Shown in pieces: positions 8,944 to 17,375 of a stretch of DNA of 57,050 nt. The notes below the pieces were generated by a model. That model was not told the DNA's origin, did no database searches, and saw only the letters and a program-made list of their open reading frames with translations. Numbering within the stretch: the first letter of the stretch is position 1; every line of letters begins with the position of its first letter. The stretch is from Acidobacteriaceae bacterium (GTDB taxonomy: Bacteria; Acidobacteriota; Terriglobia; Terriglobales; Acidobacteriaceae): assembly GCA_027452245.1 (NCBI GenBank), contig DAIDGW010000227.1:1-57050 (forward strand), given 5' to 3'. The translations under genes were made by a program, and so were the position numbers.

Positions 8944-11139
8944 ATGAGACACATATTCGTGTTTTCCGCGGCTGCGCTGATCTGGTATTCATTCTGGTCT
9001 CCGTCGTCGGCCGTGCCGCAAACCGTGACCGTCGACATTACACATGCGACAAACCACTTTCTGCCGAAGGAAACGATCGGAGCCGGAGTCGATCGTATTC
9101 CAGTAGCGGCGATCGATAAAGACACGGTACAGCCAAACGTTGACGAGACGCTTGCATCCGGGTGGCAGCCCGTTACCTACCGGCAAAATACGGAACTAGC
9201 AGTTGAGGCATGGCATTGGAACCCCAAAGGATCGTGGAGCGATTCTGGACAGAAAGGATATTTTGTCGGGTCGGACAATCCGACGGAAATGATTCGATAC
9301 TCCTATGGATACAAGCTCCCGCGGCGCGGATTCACGAGGAATGATGGAACGGATACTGTAGGATTTTCACGTATCACCGATGGAGATCAGAACAGCTTCT
9401 GGAAGAGCAATCCTTATCTTTCGGAGCATTTCACAGGTGAGAGCGATTCGCTGCATCCGCAATGGATCGTGATGGATCTGGCGCAGATGCAGAGAGCCGA
9501 CACGATTCGCATTGCATGGGGGAACCCCTACGCGAAGAAGTACGAGGTGCAGTATTGGACCGGGAACGAAGATCCGATGCATGCGCCTACTCATGGCGTG
9601 TGGCAGACGTTTCCTCAAGGTGAAGTCGCAGCGGGCCAAGGCAGCACGGAAAACATCCGCCTGAGCGGGGAACCCGCAAGCGTCCGCTTTGTACGTATAT
9701 GGATGACAGAATCCTCCAATACTTGCACTAGTGATGGCCCGGCGGATCCGCGGAACTGCGTGGGATACGCCATCCGAGAGATCTACCTCGGCGCGACCTC
9801 GAGTGATGGAAAATTTCACGACATTCTGCGACACACTCCGGACCAGGAACAGACGACTACCTACTGCTCATCAGTCGATCCCTGGCACGAGGAATCGGAT
9901 CTCGGATCGACCAAACAAGCGCAGATGGGCTTCGATCTTTTCTTCACGAGTGGGATCACGCGCGGCTTGCCGGCGATGATTCCCGTCGCTCTGATCTATG
10001 AGACGCCCGAAAATGCAGCAGCGGAGATTGCTTATCTGAAGAAAAGGAACTATCCCGTCTCGTACGTCGAGATGGGAGAAGAGGCGGACGGGCAGTACAT
10101 GCTGCCTGAGGATAATGCTGCACTGTACATCCAGTGGGCGGCAGCAATCCATCGCGTAGACCCGAATATCAAATTGGGGGGACCGTCATTCCAAGGAGTA
10201 AATCGTGATATCGAAGTCTGGCCGAATGCCAACGGCAAAGTCTCCTGGCTCGAGCGCTTCTTGGATTATCTGAAGGAGCATGGCCGGTTGCAAGATCTGG
10301 CCTTTTTCTCGTTTGAACACTACCCGTATGATCCATGCCGAATTCCATGGGGAAGCTTGTATGACGAACCCCAATTGGTGAGTTACATCATGCAAACGTG
10401 GCGGGAAGATGGATTGCCGGAAAATCTTCCCATGTTCATTACCGAGAGCAATCTTTCGTCCGGCGCAAGCGAGACTTTTCAGGACATCTTTTCTGGACTT
10501 TGGCTCGCGGATTACATCGGATCATTTTTGAACTCGGGGGGCAAGGGCGTTTACTTTTTCCATTATTTACCATTACAGATGGAGCCTGGATGCAACGGTT
10601 CACCCGGAACATTCAGCATGTTCACCGTGGATCGGAACTATCAAATTCAGCAAAGGCTGCCGCAATTTTTTGTGGCGCAGTTGATTAACTTGGACTGGGT
10701 GCAATCTGACGGCGCCGAGCACGAGACTTTCAATGCACATAGCGATGTACAAGATGGCGCCGGCCACGAATTGGTTACGGCCTACGCAGTGAAGCGACCG
10801 GATGGAAACTGGGCCTTGATGCTGGTGAACCGAGATCAGGAAATGGCTCATGCAATGCACATCGCGTTTAACGGCAGCGCCGATCGGGTCAGCCATTTTG
10901 CGGGTCCAGTAGAGATCTCAACGTTTGGAAGCGGCCAATATCACTGGCATCCCGCAATCACCGGATCTATGTCGCACGCGATAGCGGGAGCGGAACGGAA
11001 CATAACCGCCTACACCAAAGGGAAGGCGGATCCCGATGGTCCGATCGTGCAGAGCACTATGAATGCCACTAAAGATGCGGTGTTTGAGATACCCGCGGCG
11101 TCGGTCGTTGTGATCCGAGGCAAAATCAGTTCGCACTAG
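8944..11139 (+). CDS. Secreted discoidin-domain TIM-barrel glycosidase-like protein
   Basis: 731 residues. An N-terminal hydrophobic signal (about 1-25) ends near SSAVPQ. Residues about 110-285 form a discoidin (F5/8 type C-like) module: FSRITDGDQNSFWKSNPYL, QWIVMDLAQMQRADTIRIAWG, and VRFVRIWMTES closing the module. Residues about 320-600 look like a clan GH-A (beta/alpha)8 barrel. E379/E380 in YVEMGEEADGQY is the likely acid/base, and E501 in MFITESNLSSG the likely nucleophile. A beta-rich C-terminal domain follows (VTAYAVKRPDGNWALMLVN), as in GH39/GH51/GH79-type enzymes. The substrate is unknown. It stands alone, with a -10-like TATAAT in front, and is expected to be periplasmic or extracellular. 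Confidence 0.75.
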   Translation: MRHIFVFSAAALIWYSFWSPSSAVPQTVTVDITHATNHFLPKETIGAGVDRIPVAAIDKDTVQPNVDETLASGWQPVTYRQNTELAVEAWHWNPKGSWSDSGQKGYFVGSDNPTEMIRYSYGYKLPRRGFTRNDGTDTVGFSRITDGDQNSFWKSNPYLSEHFTGESDSLHPQWIVMDLAQMQRADTIRIAWGNPYAKKYEVQYWTGNEDPMHAPTHGVWQTFPQGEVAAGQGSTENIRLSGEPASVRFVRIWMTESSNTCTSDGPADPRNCVGYAIREIYLGATSSDGKFHDILRHTPDQEQTTTYCSSVDPWHEESDLGSTKQAQMGFDLFFTSGITRGLPAMIPVALIYETPENAAAEIAYLKKRNYPVSYVEMGEEADGQYMLPEDNAALYIQWAAAIHRVDPNIKLGGPSFQGVNRDIEVWPNANGKVSWLERFLDYLKEHGRLQDLAFFSFEHYPYDPCRIPWGSLYDEPQLVSYIMQTWREDGLPENLPMFITESNLSSGASETFQDIFSGLWLADYIGSFLNSGGKGVYFFHYLPLQMEPGCNGSPGTFSMFTVDRNYQIQQRLPQFFVAQLINLDWVQSDGAEHETFNAHSDVQDGAGHELVTAYAVKRPDGNWALMLVNRDQEMAHAMHIAFNGSADRVSHFAGPVEISTFGSGQYHWHPAITGSMSHAIAGAERNITAYTKGKADPDGPIVQSTMNATKDAVFEIPAASVVVIRGKISSH

Positions 11140-11160
11140 CCGATCGACGAGGTTACGGAA

Positions 11161-12900
11161 TTATAGATTCGCAATTCGGGGGACACCTTTGCCCCAGGTT
11201 TCGGGCGGTGCAAGGTGACGCCGAATTGGTGGTGGTTCCATTGGGCGCTTTTTGGACGTGAATATCTCACGGCTGTAGGCAATCAAATAGTCGGCAGTTC
11301 GGGCTGCCAAAGCCTGAATCGTCAGCCCGGGATTGGCAGATCCCTGGGTGGGCATGACGCTGCCATCGCAGACGAACAGATTGGGAATGTCGTGCGTGCG
11401 GCCGTACTTGTCCACAACGGAAGTTCGCGGGTCCGCTCCCATGCGCGCCGCTCCAACGAGGTGAGCATAACGCGATTCCTGCACGACCTCTTCGGCCCCT
11501 GCGGCACGCATCACCTCCATGACTTTATTCTTCCCGTAGTTTGCTAAAACCTTGTCGTCATCATGCAAATTAAACGTGACCTTAGCAACAGGAATTCCAA
11601 ACCGATCTTTTTCTGCAGCAAGTTGGACGCGGTTGTCCGGCCAAGGCAAAATTTCGCCGAGCAATCCAAGCGCAGCCCAGTGGTTGTAGTCCATCATTAC
11701 GCGACGCATGCCCCATCCCCAGGCACCTTTGGCGACCATCATCTGTTTAGCAAACGCAATCGGCAATGGCCCCACGGTCTGAATGGCAAATCCGCGAGCA
11801 AAGCCACGCTTCGGGTCTGTTTCATAAAACTCTTCTGTGAGTGCGTGCGCCGGGGGGGCCTTATACATGCGAACGAGTTGATCAAAGCGGCCGAGAATGA
11901 CATTCCCCGCTTGCGCCATCAAGTAACGTCCAACTGTATCGCTCGAGTTGGCGAGGCCGTTTTCAAATCCGGGACAGGCGGAATTCAGAAGCAAGCGAGG
12001 AGTTTCGATGGCATATCCGGAAACGATTACCACTTTCGCCTTTTGAACGTGCTCGACTCCGTGGCGATCGAAATAGCTCACGCCGCAGGTCCGGCCTTCC
12101 TTATTCATGTTCACACGCGAAACCATACAGTTATCGCGAATCTCAGCTCCGTTTCGCAGAGCATCTGGAACGTGGGTGATCAATGTGCTGGCTTTCGCCC
12201 CGACCTTACAGGCTTGCAGACAGAATCCGCGGTAAATGCAGTGCTGTCGATCTCCATGAGAGCCGGCCAGAATTGCAACTGGTCCACCGGCCACGACACG
12301 AATTCCCAGCCTGGTGCATCCTTTGACGAGAACGTCACCCACTCCGCCTAGCGGATGTGGGCCATACGCATATCCGTGTGGATCTCCCCAGGGGAAGTAG
12401 GCTGGCCCCGAAACGGGCATTTCAAGTTCGAGCTGCTCGTAATAGGGCTTGAGTTCTTCATAGGTCATCGGCCAGTCGACGCCGACGCCGTCCTCTGAAT
12501 GGATTCGGAAATCGGAAGGATGCAAGCGGGGCGTGAACGCAGCCCAGTGCACGGAGCCTCCGCCCACACCCTTTCCGCTGTTATTGGCACCGAGAGCGAG
12601 GGGATCGCTACCACCTGTGATTCGGAGATCTTCCCAATACAAATTGTGAGAACCACTTTCATCGCTGACCCAGTCGCGCTCTGTGTCCCAGAAAGGGCCC
12701 GCTTCAAATCCCACAACTTGAAATCCCGCGCGAGCCAGGCGCTGCAACAAGACACCACCCGCAGAACCGATACCGACGATACAGAAATCGACTTCTTCGG
12801 TTTCAGCGTACCGCTTCATGGGTACGTCGATGTGCTGGATCGGCCCAAGCATATGACGTGCAGGAGGACTACCGAACTCTCCCAACAGGGGAGTTTTCAA
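11161..12900 (-). CDS. GMC-family FAD oxidoreductase (gluconate/sorbose/alcohol dehydrogenase-like)
   Basis: 579 residues. The TTG start overlaps the upstream gene's TGA (TTGA), and an in-frame ATG occurs at residue 17. A Rossmann FAD motif lies near 39-60 (DFCIVGIGSAGGVLLQRLA). It continues with GKGVGGGSVHWAAFTPRLHPSDF, a Cys-bearing CIYRGFCLQACKVGAKAS, and the C-terminal GMC signature (CDGSVMPTQGSANPGLTIQALAARTADYL). The family oxidises sugars, sugar acids or alcohols. Three-subunit forms pair this flavoprotein with a small subunit 3, which the preceding gene encodes. No Tat or Sec signal is visible on either, and no cytochrome c subunit follows, which is unusual for the periplasmic type. 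It is the last gene of the four-gene operon. Confidence 0.9.
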   Translation of the reverse strand: MKTPLLGEFGSPPARHMLGPIQHIDVPMKRYAETEEVDFCIVGIGSAGGVLLQRLARAGFQVVGFEAGPFWDTERDWVSDESGSHNLYWEDLRITGGSDPLALGANNSGKGVGGGSVHWAAFTPRLHPSDFRIHSEDGVGVDWPMTYEELKPYYEQLELEMPVSGPAYFPWGDPHGYAYGPHPLGGVGDVLVKGCTRLGIRVVAGGPVAILAGSHGDRQHCIYRGFCLQACKVGAKASTLITHVPDALRNGAEIRDNCMVSRVNMNKEGRTCGVSYFDRHGVEHVQKAKVVIVSGYAIETPRLLLNSACPGFENGLANSSDTVGRYLMAQAGNVILGRFDQLVRMYKAPPAHALTEEFYETDPKRGFARGFAIQTVGPLPIAFAKQMMVAKGAWGWGMRRVMMDYNHWAALGLLGEILPWPDNRVQLAAEKDRFGIPVAKVTFNLHDDDKVLANYGKNKVMEVMRAAGAEEVVQESRYAHLVGAARMGADPRTSVVDKYGRTHDIPNLFVCDGSVMPTQGSANPGLTIQALAARTADYLIAYSREIFTSKKRPMEPPPIRRHLAPPETWGKGVPRIANL

Positions 12901-13673
12901 TGTGTCCCTCCCTGTCCCGGACTTCCGAAATGCTCTGCCTCTCCGGCTATGAATTCATAATTGTCAGAAACGAATTCGCCGGAAACCTGCCACTCGTAGC
13001 GCTTCTCTTCCACTTCCCACGGTTCTGGTTGGCCGCCCTCGAGCCGCATGTAACCGCGAGGATAGGCGGGACCGCCATAGCCAATCTCGTCCCACGCCCA
13101 AGGATGCGCGTAATAAACTTCCACACAGTCCTGCACGAGCAACATCCAGAACCGATGAACCGACATGCCATCCCATATTTCTTGTCCGGCAGGGGGCTTG
13201 GCATCGTGAAGCGTCTTCAAGACAATTTCTTGCTCGGCTTCGCCAATATCGAGAAATCTGCTCGTGTAAAGATGATTCGCAATTTCGTCGATTCCTTTCA
13301 GTCCCAAGTTGTATGCCTGCCGGTCTGGCGGCATCGACTGGAAGCGGTAACCGTCGATACGGCCATCGAAAAGACGCTTGTCGATAAATGGAACAATCGG
13401 AACTCTGTGCTCTTCGTCGCGATCGTCCTGGGGAAGTATGCGATTGCAGATCGCGTACATGAGACGTGCTTCGTCAGCCGAGAAGAAGCGGATATCAGGG
13501 ACACGCCGAATACGGTTGAGAACTACTTTACGAGTAGCTTCGTCCCAATATTCCTGCTGAGCAAGCGTGCGATATCCGGGGTAGTATCCCGGATGCGCCC
13601 TAGGCGGGATAGGCTTTCCAGTCGCAGGATCAATCAGAACAACTTTGCGCTGGGTTGTTTCAACGGCAGCCAT
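12897..13673 (-). CDS. Gluconate 2-dehydrogenase subunit 3-like protein
   Basis: 258 residues from the ATG at 13673, whose A is also the last base of the upstream stop (TAATG). The open frame extends about 107 codons further, but that part lies inside the membrane-protein gene and is spurious. Family-typical features are FFSADEARLMYAICNRILP near 50-70, DKRLFDGRIDGYRF, and a C-terminal half containing WDGMSVHRFWMLLVQDCVEVYYAHPWAWDEIGYGGPAYPRGY. Subunit 3 proteins bind and support a GMC flavoprotein, here encoded next with overlapping stop and start. Most relatives carry a Tat signal that exports the folded complex; none is seen here, so the complex may be cytoplasmic. Confidence 0.83.
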   Translation of the reverse strand: MAAVETTQRKVVLIDPATGKPIPPRAHPGYYPGYRTLAQQEYWDEATRKVVLNRIRRVPDIRFFSADEARLMYAICNRILPQDDRDEEHRVPIVPFIDKRLFDGRIDGYRFQSMPPDRQAYNLGLKGIDEIANHLYTSRFLDIGEAEQEIVLKTLHDAKPPAGQEIWDGMSVHRFWMLLVQDCVEVYYAHPWAWDEIGYGGPAYPRGYMRLEGGQPEPWEVEEKRYEWQVSGEFVSDNYEFIAGEAEHFGSPGQGGTH

Positions 13674-14659
13674 TACTCTCGCCTCAAAAGGCTCGCAAGC
13701 AGCCCCACGAATCCGCAGGCAGCAAACAATAACGGAGCAAAAATCGGCGGGCCATAAATAATGTTGTATAGCGGCATCTTCGCGCCGCCTGGACGACGTA
13801 GCACGCCGCGAGCATGGTAAAAGAAGCCGACGGCCCCGTCTGCAACTGCAAGCGCAGACATCGCCGGAAGCCAAGTATGCGCCGCCCGGCGGCTTTTCAT
13901 GGCTGCAACTGCTGCACCCATTAATGCAGGAGCCAGAATCACAGGCGTCCATTGCATCTTGTAGCGAAAATTGTTCTTGTAGTGTGAGTACCAAGCTTCG
14001 AATCCACTGAAAAAAGCTGAAATCGCAGTAGCAGCCGCCATGTGCTTCTGAAAGCGTCCCTCACGAAGATCTTGATCCCAACCGATCTTTTCGTGTTTTC
14101 TCCCGGGGAGGCAGACCGCCCAGCTCTGGGCATGCGCAGGCAGCGGGTGACTTTCTTCGTTTGGATGTCCTTCACGCCGCAGAAAATGAGCAATGAGCCC
14201 CAAGTAAGCGCTGAGCCCGAACAACAGCGGCGCAAATACCGGTGGACCCATAACCATGTTGACAATGGGAATTCGCCAACCCCCGGGCTTCCGCTGGATG
14301 CCTCTGACGTGAAAATAAAAGCCTGTCAGGCCATCGGCGAGCGTGATGATCGACACTGCGGGCAGAACAGTCTCGGCGGCTCGCTTGCTCTTGTACGCCC
14401 ATATTCCAGCGCCGAGCAAACCAGCACTTAGGATTACGGGCGTGTACATGACGCTGCGGCTGTAGCTTCCGCGATAGTGCTCATAAGTGACTTCGAGTCC
14501 GCTCAGAACGCTGGACAGGCCAGCAATCAGCGAGAGACTGCGCTGAAAACGACCTTCGCGGATGTTCTCATTGGCGAGCACCGCCAAACGCATGGCACTC
14601 CGACGTGGTCGCTTCCGCTTCTCGGCGGATGAAAAAATCGCATCGGCTACGAGCGCCAC
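13673..14659 (-). CDS. Internally duplicated integral membrane protein, unknown function
   Basis: 328 residues with a GTG start directly after the upstream TGA and a Shine-Dalgarno GAGGTGA overlapping it. Two halves (about 30-165 and 195-328) are clear copies of each other. Each reads REGRFQ, then SGxExxYxHYK/RxxxxY/S, xxWTPVIL or MYTPVIL, KSxRAAxTxLPAxS, ADGxxGFxYHxRGxxRxPGG, and GPPxFAPLLF, then a final hydrophobic helix ending LRRE. Each half has about three to four membrane helices. I know no function for it. Its place between a ThDP oxidase and a dehydrogenase small subunit suggests a membrane anchor, perhaps replacing the missing cytochrome or quinone-reactive subunit; that is inference. 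Confidence 0.8.
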   Translation of the reverse strand: MALVADAIFSSAEKRKRPRRSAMRLAVLANENIREGRFQRSLSLIAGLSSVLSGLEVTYEHYRGSYSRSVMYTPVILSAGLLGAGIWAYKSKRAAETVLPAVSIITLADGLTGFYFHVRGIQRKPGGWRIPIVNMVMGPPVFAPLLFGLSAYLGLIAHFLRREGHPNEESHPLPAHAQSWAVCLPGRKHEKIGWDQDLREGRFQKHMAAATAISAFFSGFEAWYSHYKNNFRYKMQWTPVILAPALMGAAVAAMKSRRAAHTWLPAMSALAVADGAVGFFYHARGVLRRPGGAKMPLYNIIYGPPIFAPLLFAACGFVGLLASLLRRE

Positions 14660-16414
14660 TCAGATCACCTCTTTTATCCGGTCTAGAGCGATGGTTTTGA
14701 CGATTTGGCCGCTATCTTTCTCCCCTTTCGCCAGCGCTTCGGCAAAGTGCAAGGCCTGCTTCGCCGTGATATTTCCCGGAAGTGGCGGTTCGTTTGGGTC
14801 GATAACAGCCTCGATGACTGCAGGACCGTCGTGCTCAAGCGCCCTGCGCAAAGTGGCTTCAGCATCTTTTGGATCTTCAATCGTAAAGCCTGCGGCCCCG
14901 CATGCTTCAGCAACTTTCGCGAAGTCGATCGGCTGAAGCTCGACTCCGAATTCCGGATTGGAATCCATTACCATTTGTTCCCACTTGATCTGGCCGAGAG
15001 CATTGTTTTTCATGACAACGACCTTCACGGGTAACTTGTACTTCACAAGGGTGGCAATCTCACCCATCAACATCGTCACCCCACCATCGCCCACAACACA
15101 AACGACTTGCCGGCCAGGGAAGGCCACAGCAGCACCGATGCTGTAGGGCAACCCGTTCGCCATAGTGGCAAGTGTTCCCGATAGCGAAAATTGCATATCG
15201 CCACGAATTTCAATGTAACGGGCGCACCAGGTTGCAATCGTTCCGCTGTCCGATGAAATAATCGCGTCGTCTTCTAATAAATTGTTGAGGTGATACGTTA
15301 CGACTTGCGGCTTCATGGGTTTGTCCATGCGAGTACCACGCGTTTTCATAAGATCGTTCCAATTCTGCACCCGTTTCTGGGAGGTCTCCAGGAACTTGCG
15401 ATCTTCCTTCCGCTTCAGAAGCGGCAACAACTCTTGGAGCACAATCTTGCAATCCCCCACTAGGCCAACATCCACCGGGTGACGAAGTCCGATCCGCGTA
15501 CTCTGTACGTCGATCTGCACGCATTTCGCTTTGCCCGGCTTGGGATAGAACTGCAGGTAAGGGAAAGAGCTGCCGGCAATAAGCAACGTGTCGCATTCGT
15601 CCATAGCGTCCTGCGAAGGAGCCGTACCGAGCAGCCCCAGACCGCCCGTCGTATAGGGACTGCGATCGGGGAGAACTGCCTTCCCGAGGAGAGCTTTGAT
15701 CACCGGAGCGCCGATAGTTTCAGCGAGTTGCTCGATTTCATGTCGCGCACGAAGGCATCCTCGGCCGACTAGAATCGCGACTTTTTTCCCATCGTTGATC
15801 ACCTCGGCGGCTTGTTGCAGCAGATGCTTGGGAGGATGAGGTAGCGTCGGCTGAAAAACATCCCCGCTATGGTGGCGGATATTCATATCAGATCGATGCA
15901 GATCCGAGGCTCGCCATTCTTGTATGTCCTTCGGAATCGTAATGTGAGAAACAGTATGTTTACCGAGTGCAGCCCGGATCGCCTCATCCACCACGCTATG
16001 AACGTGGGTCGGACCCATAATGCGCTGGTTGTAAGGGGCGACATCCATGTAAAGTTTGTCTAAATCTACATCCTGCTGAAAGCAGGTACCGATCAAATCA
16101 TGGTAGGTGTGCCCAGTAATCGCGAGAACGGGCTGCCCGTCACACTTGGCATCGTAGAGTCCATTAAGCAGGTGGATGCCGCCGGGTCCGGACGTGGCAA
16201 TGCAAACACCCAATCGCCCGCTGTATTTCGCATACCCACAAGCTGCAAATGCCGCTGCCTCTTCATGGCGCACTTGAATGAATCTCAGTTTGTCCTGGTG
16301 TGTGCGAAGAGCCTCGAACATTCCATCAACGCCGTCGCCGGGAAATCCAAAAATTGTATCTACGCCCCAAGCAATTAAACGCTCGACCAGCAAATCAGCC
16401 ACCATGCCCGGCAT
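14660..16414 (-). CDS. Thiamine-diphosphate enzyme, pyruvate oxidase/acetolactate synthase-like
   Basis: 584 residues. The ATG is preceded by GGGAGG. The N-terminal Pyr domain (1-170) has the catalytic Glu at E51 (RHEEAAAFAACGYAK). A central FAD/nucleotide-type domain follows (about 190-340: VAILVGRGCLRARHEIEQLAE). The PP domain has the ThDP/metal motif beginning GDGG at 442 and ending KNNALGQIKWEQ. The sequence is closest to the YdaP/PoxB-like group that decarboxylates pyruvate oxidatively. The C-terminus lacks a long membrane-binding extension like that of E. coli PoxB, so direct quinone coupling is doubtful. It is the first gene of the operon, and the next start codon abuts its stop. Substrate specificity cannot be read from sequence. 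Confidence 0.88.
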   Translation of the reverse strand: MPGMVADLLVERLIAWGVDTIFGFPGDGVDGMFEALRTHQDKLRFIQVRHEEAAAFAACGYAKYSGRLGVCIATSGPGGIHLLNGLYDAKCDGQPVLAITGHTYHDLIGTCFQQDVDLDKLYMDVAPYNQRIMGPTHVHSVVDEAIRAALGKHTVSHITIPKDIQEWRASDLHRSDMNIRHHSGDVFQPTLPHPPKHLLQQAAEVINDGKKVAILVGRGCLRARHEIEQLAETIGAPVIKALLGKAVLPDRSPYTTGGLGLLGTAPSQDAMDECDTLLIAGSSFPYLQFYPKPGKAKCVQIDVQSTRIGLRHPVDVGLVGDCKIVLQELLPLLKRKEDRKFLETSQKRVQNWNDLMKTRGTRMDKPMKPQVVTYHLNNLLEDDAIISSDSGTIATWCARYIEIRGDMQFSLSGTLATMANGLPYSIGAAVAFPGRQVVCVVGDGGVTMLMGEIATLVKYKLPVKVVVMKNNALGQIKWEQMVMDSNPEFGVELQPIDFAKVAEACGAAGFTIEDPKDAEATLRRALEHDGPAVIEAVIDPNEPPLPGNITAKQALHFAEALAKGEKDSGQIVKTIALDRIKEVI

Positions 16415-16443
16415 CGTTTCCTCCCATTCTTCGCTCAGAAGAT

Positions 16444-16484
16444 TGACTTACTTATTGCAAGTCATCGCCATTCGTTCGAATGGC
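16444..16484. promoter_or_regulatory. Two adjacent palindromes upstream of the ThDP-oxidase operon
   Basis: TGACTT-N9-AAGTCA (16444-16464) is followed by GCCATTCG-TT-CGAATGGC (16467-16484), both with perfect arms. They lie 30-70 bases upstream of the operon's first ATG (at 16414 on the minus strand), where operators are expected. The second is like sites bound by TetR-type dimers. The regulator is not in the window. Confidence 0.5.
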
Positions 16485-16653
16485 ACACAATCTCAATTCG
16501 CGCCCACACTACGATGCCGGCGGAAGATAGCCGCGTTGCCGCCCAGAATGTGTGATTTGCCCGATCCTTACACGGGGAGGTATGGGCACTCTCCACGGAC
16601 CTTTAAAAAACCGGGAAGGAGAAAATGGTTGCTAGTGCAAGCCGTTCTGGTTC

Positions 16654-17153
16654 TCAGCATTGTAGTTTGGTTTCACTGGACGGCGACTTGCGCGTAAGTT
16701 GCCATGGCGTCGGCATTTGCGATTGATCCCAGCCGCCACCGAGAGCTTCGATGAGCGCGACGGCAGAAGTCATTTCCTCAACCTCAATCGCCGCTCGGGT
16801 TTGCTGGTCATCTAAGAGTGTGGTCTGCGCGGGAACAACATCCACATAAGAATCTATTCCGGTCTGCTAGCGCCCTATTTCGAGTTTGAGAAAACTCCTG
16901 TGTATGAGTGACAGCCGCCTGCTGTCGCTCGATCTGTTGTGAATTGATGCGTACGGCCGCAAGGTAGCCTTCCACCTGCTGACAGGCCGTGAGCGCGGTT
17001 TGCCGATAAGAAGCAACATCGGGGCTATAAATTGCCACGTATTGGCTCAATTCGGCACGGTAAAGGCCGCCATTGAAAATGGTCTGTGAAATCGAAGGAC
17101 CGACCCGCCCAAAAACGGCTTGGCCAGCTAAGCCAGTTACTGAAATGGGAATT
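16654..17153 (-). pseudogene. Decayed outer-membrane efflux protein (NodT/OprM family), C-terminal fragment
   Basis: Read on the minus strand, three frames together give the C-terminal part of a NodT-type RND outer-membrane factor. NSHFSNWLSWPSRFWA (17153-17106) continues after a shift as VGPSISQTIFNGGLYRAEL, then DVASYRQTALTACQQVEGYL and SQQIERQQAAV. After a second shift it continues as SFLKLEIGR, a TAG stop where Tyr is usual, QTGIDSYVDVVPAQTTLLDDQQ and finally SAVALIEALGGGWD. There are at least two frameshifts and one nonsense codon, and no N-terminal half. The TolC-like protein can no longer be made. No RND pump or adaptor gene remains nearby. Confidence 0.82.
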
Positions 17154-17375
17154 CATCACCTCCAGCCTTACGCTTACAAAGCATTATGTTCGCCTCGCTC
17201 GGTAACGGTTTGCTGCCAAATCAGGCTCGGCTGATGGATCGCAGATTAAGGTGTTTCAGGCCTAGCGATGCGTCAGAGGAGACCGTCAGCGCTGTACAAA
17301 TCGAAGGTTTCGTATTACAAATAGCGAACTAACATCCGCTACGGCGGGGAAAGTCTTGTCTGGAGAAATCAGAGC
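17154..17375. other. Non-coding stretch upstream of the Mo-hydroxylase operon, with a direct repeat
   Basis: No gene is seen. TACAAAT occurs twice (17295-17301 and 17316-17322), 21 bases apart. The short inverted repeat CGAA-GGT-TTCG (17302-17312) lies between the copies. The set sits 54-81 bases before the first start codon, so it may be a regulator site; no clear promoter hexamers were found. Confidence 0.35.

Noticed and set aside
11563..13757. Long plus-strand frames of 262 and 299 residues
   Set aside because: They lie opposite the GMC and subunit 3 genes, which show clear family motifs; the plus frames show none.
12897..13994. Longer 365-residue version of the subunit 3 gene
   Set aside because: The first 107 residues overlap the membrane-protein gene; the ATG at 13673 is coupled to that gene's stop and begins the real family similarity.
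16278..16697. 139-residue plus-strand frame across the operon promoter
   Set aside because: It begins inside the ThDP-oxidase gene, crosses the palindromes and pseudogene end, and has no family pattern.
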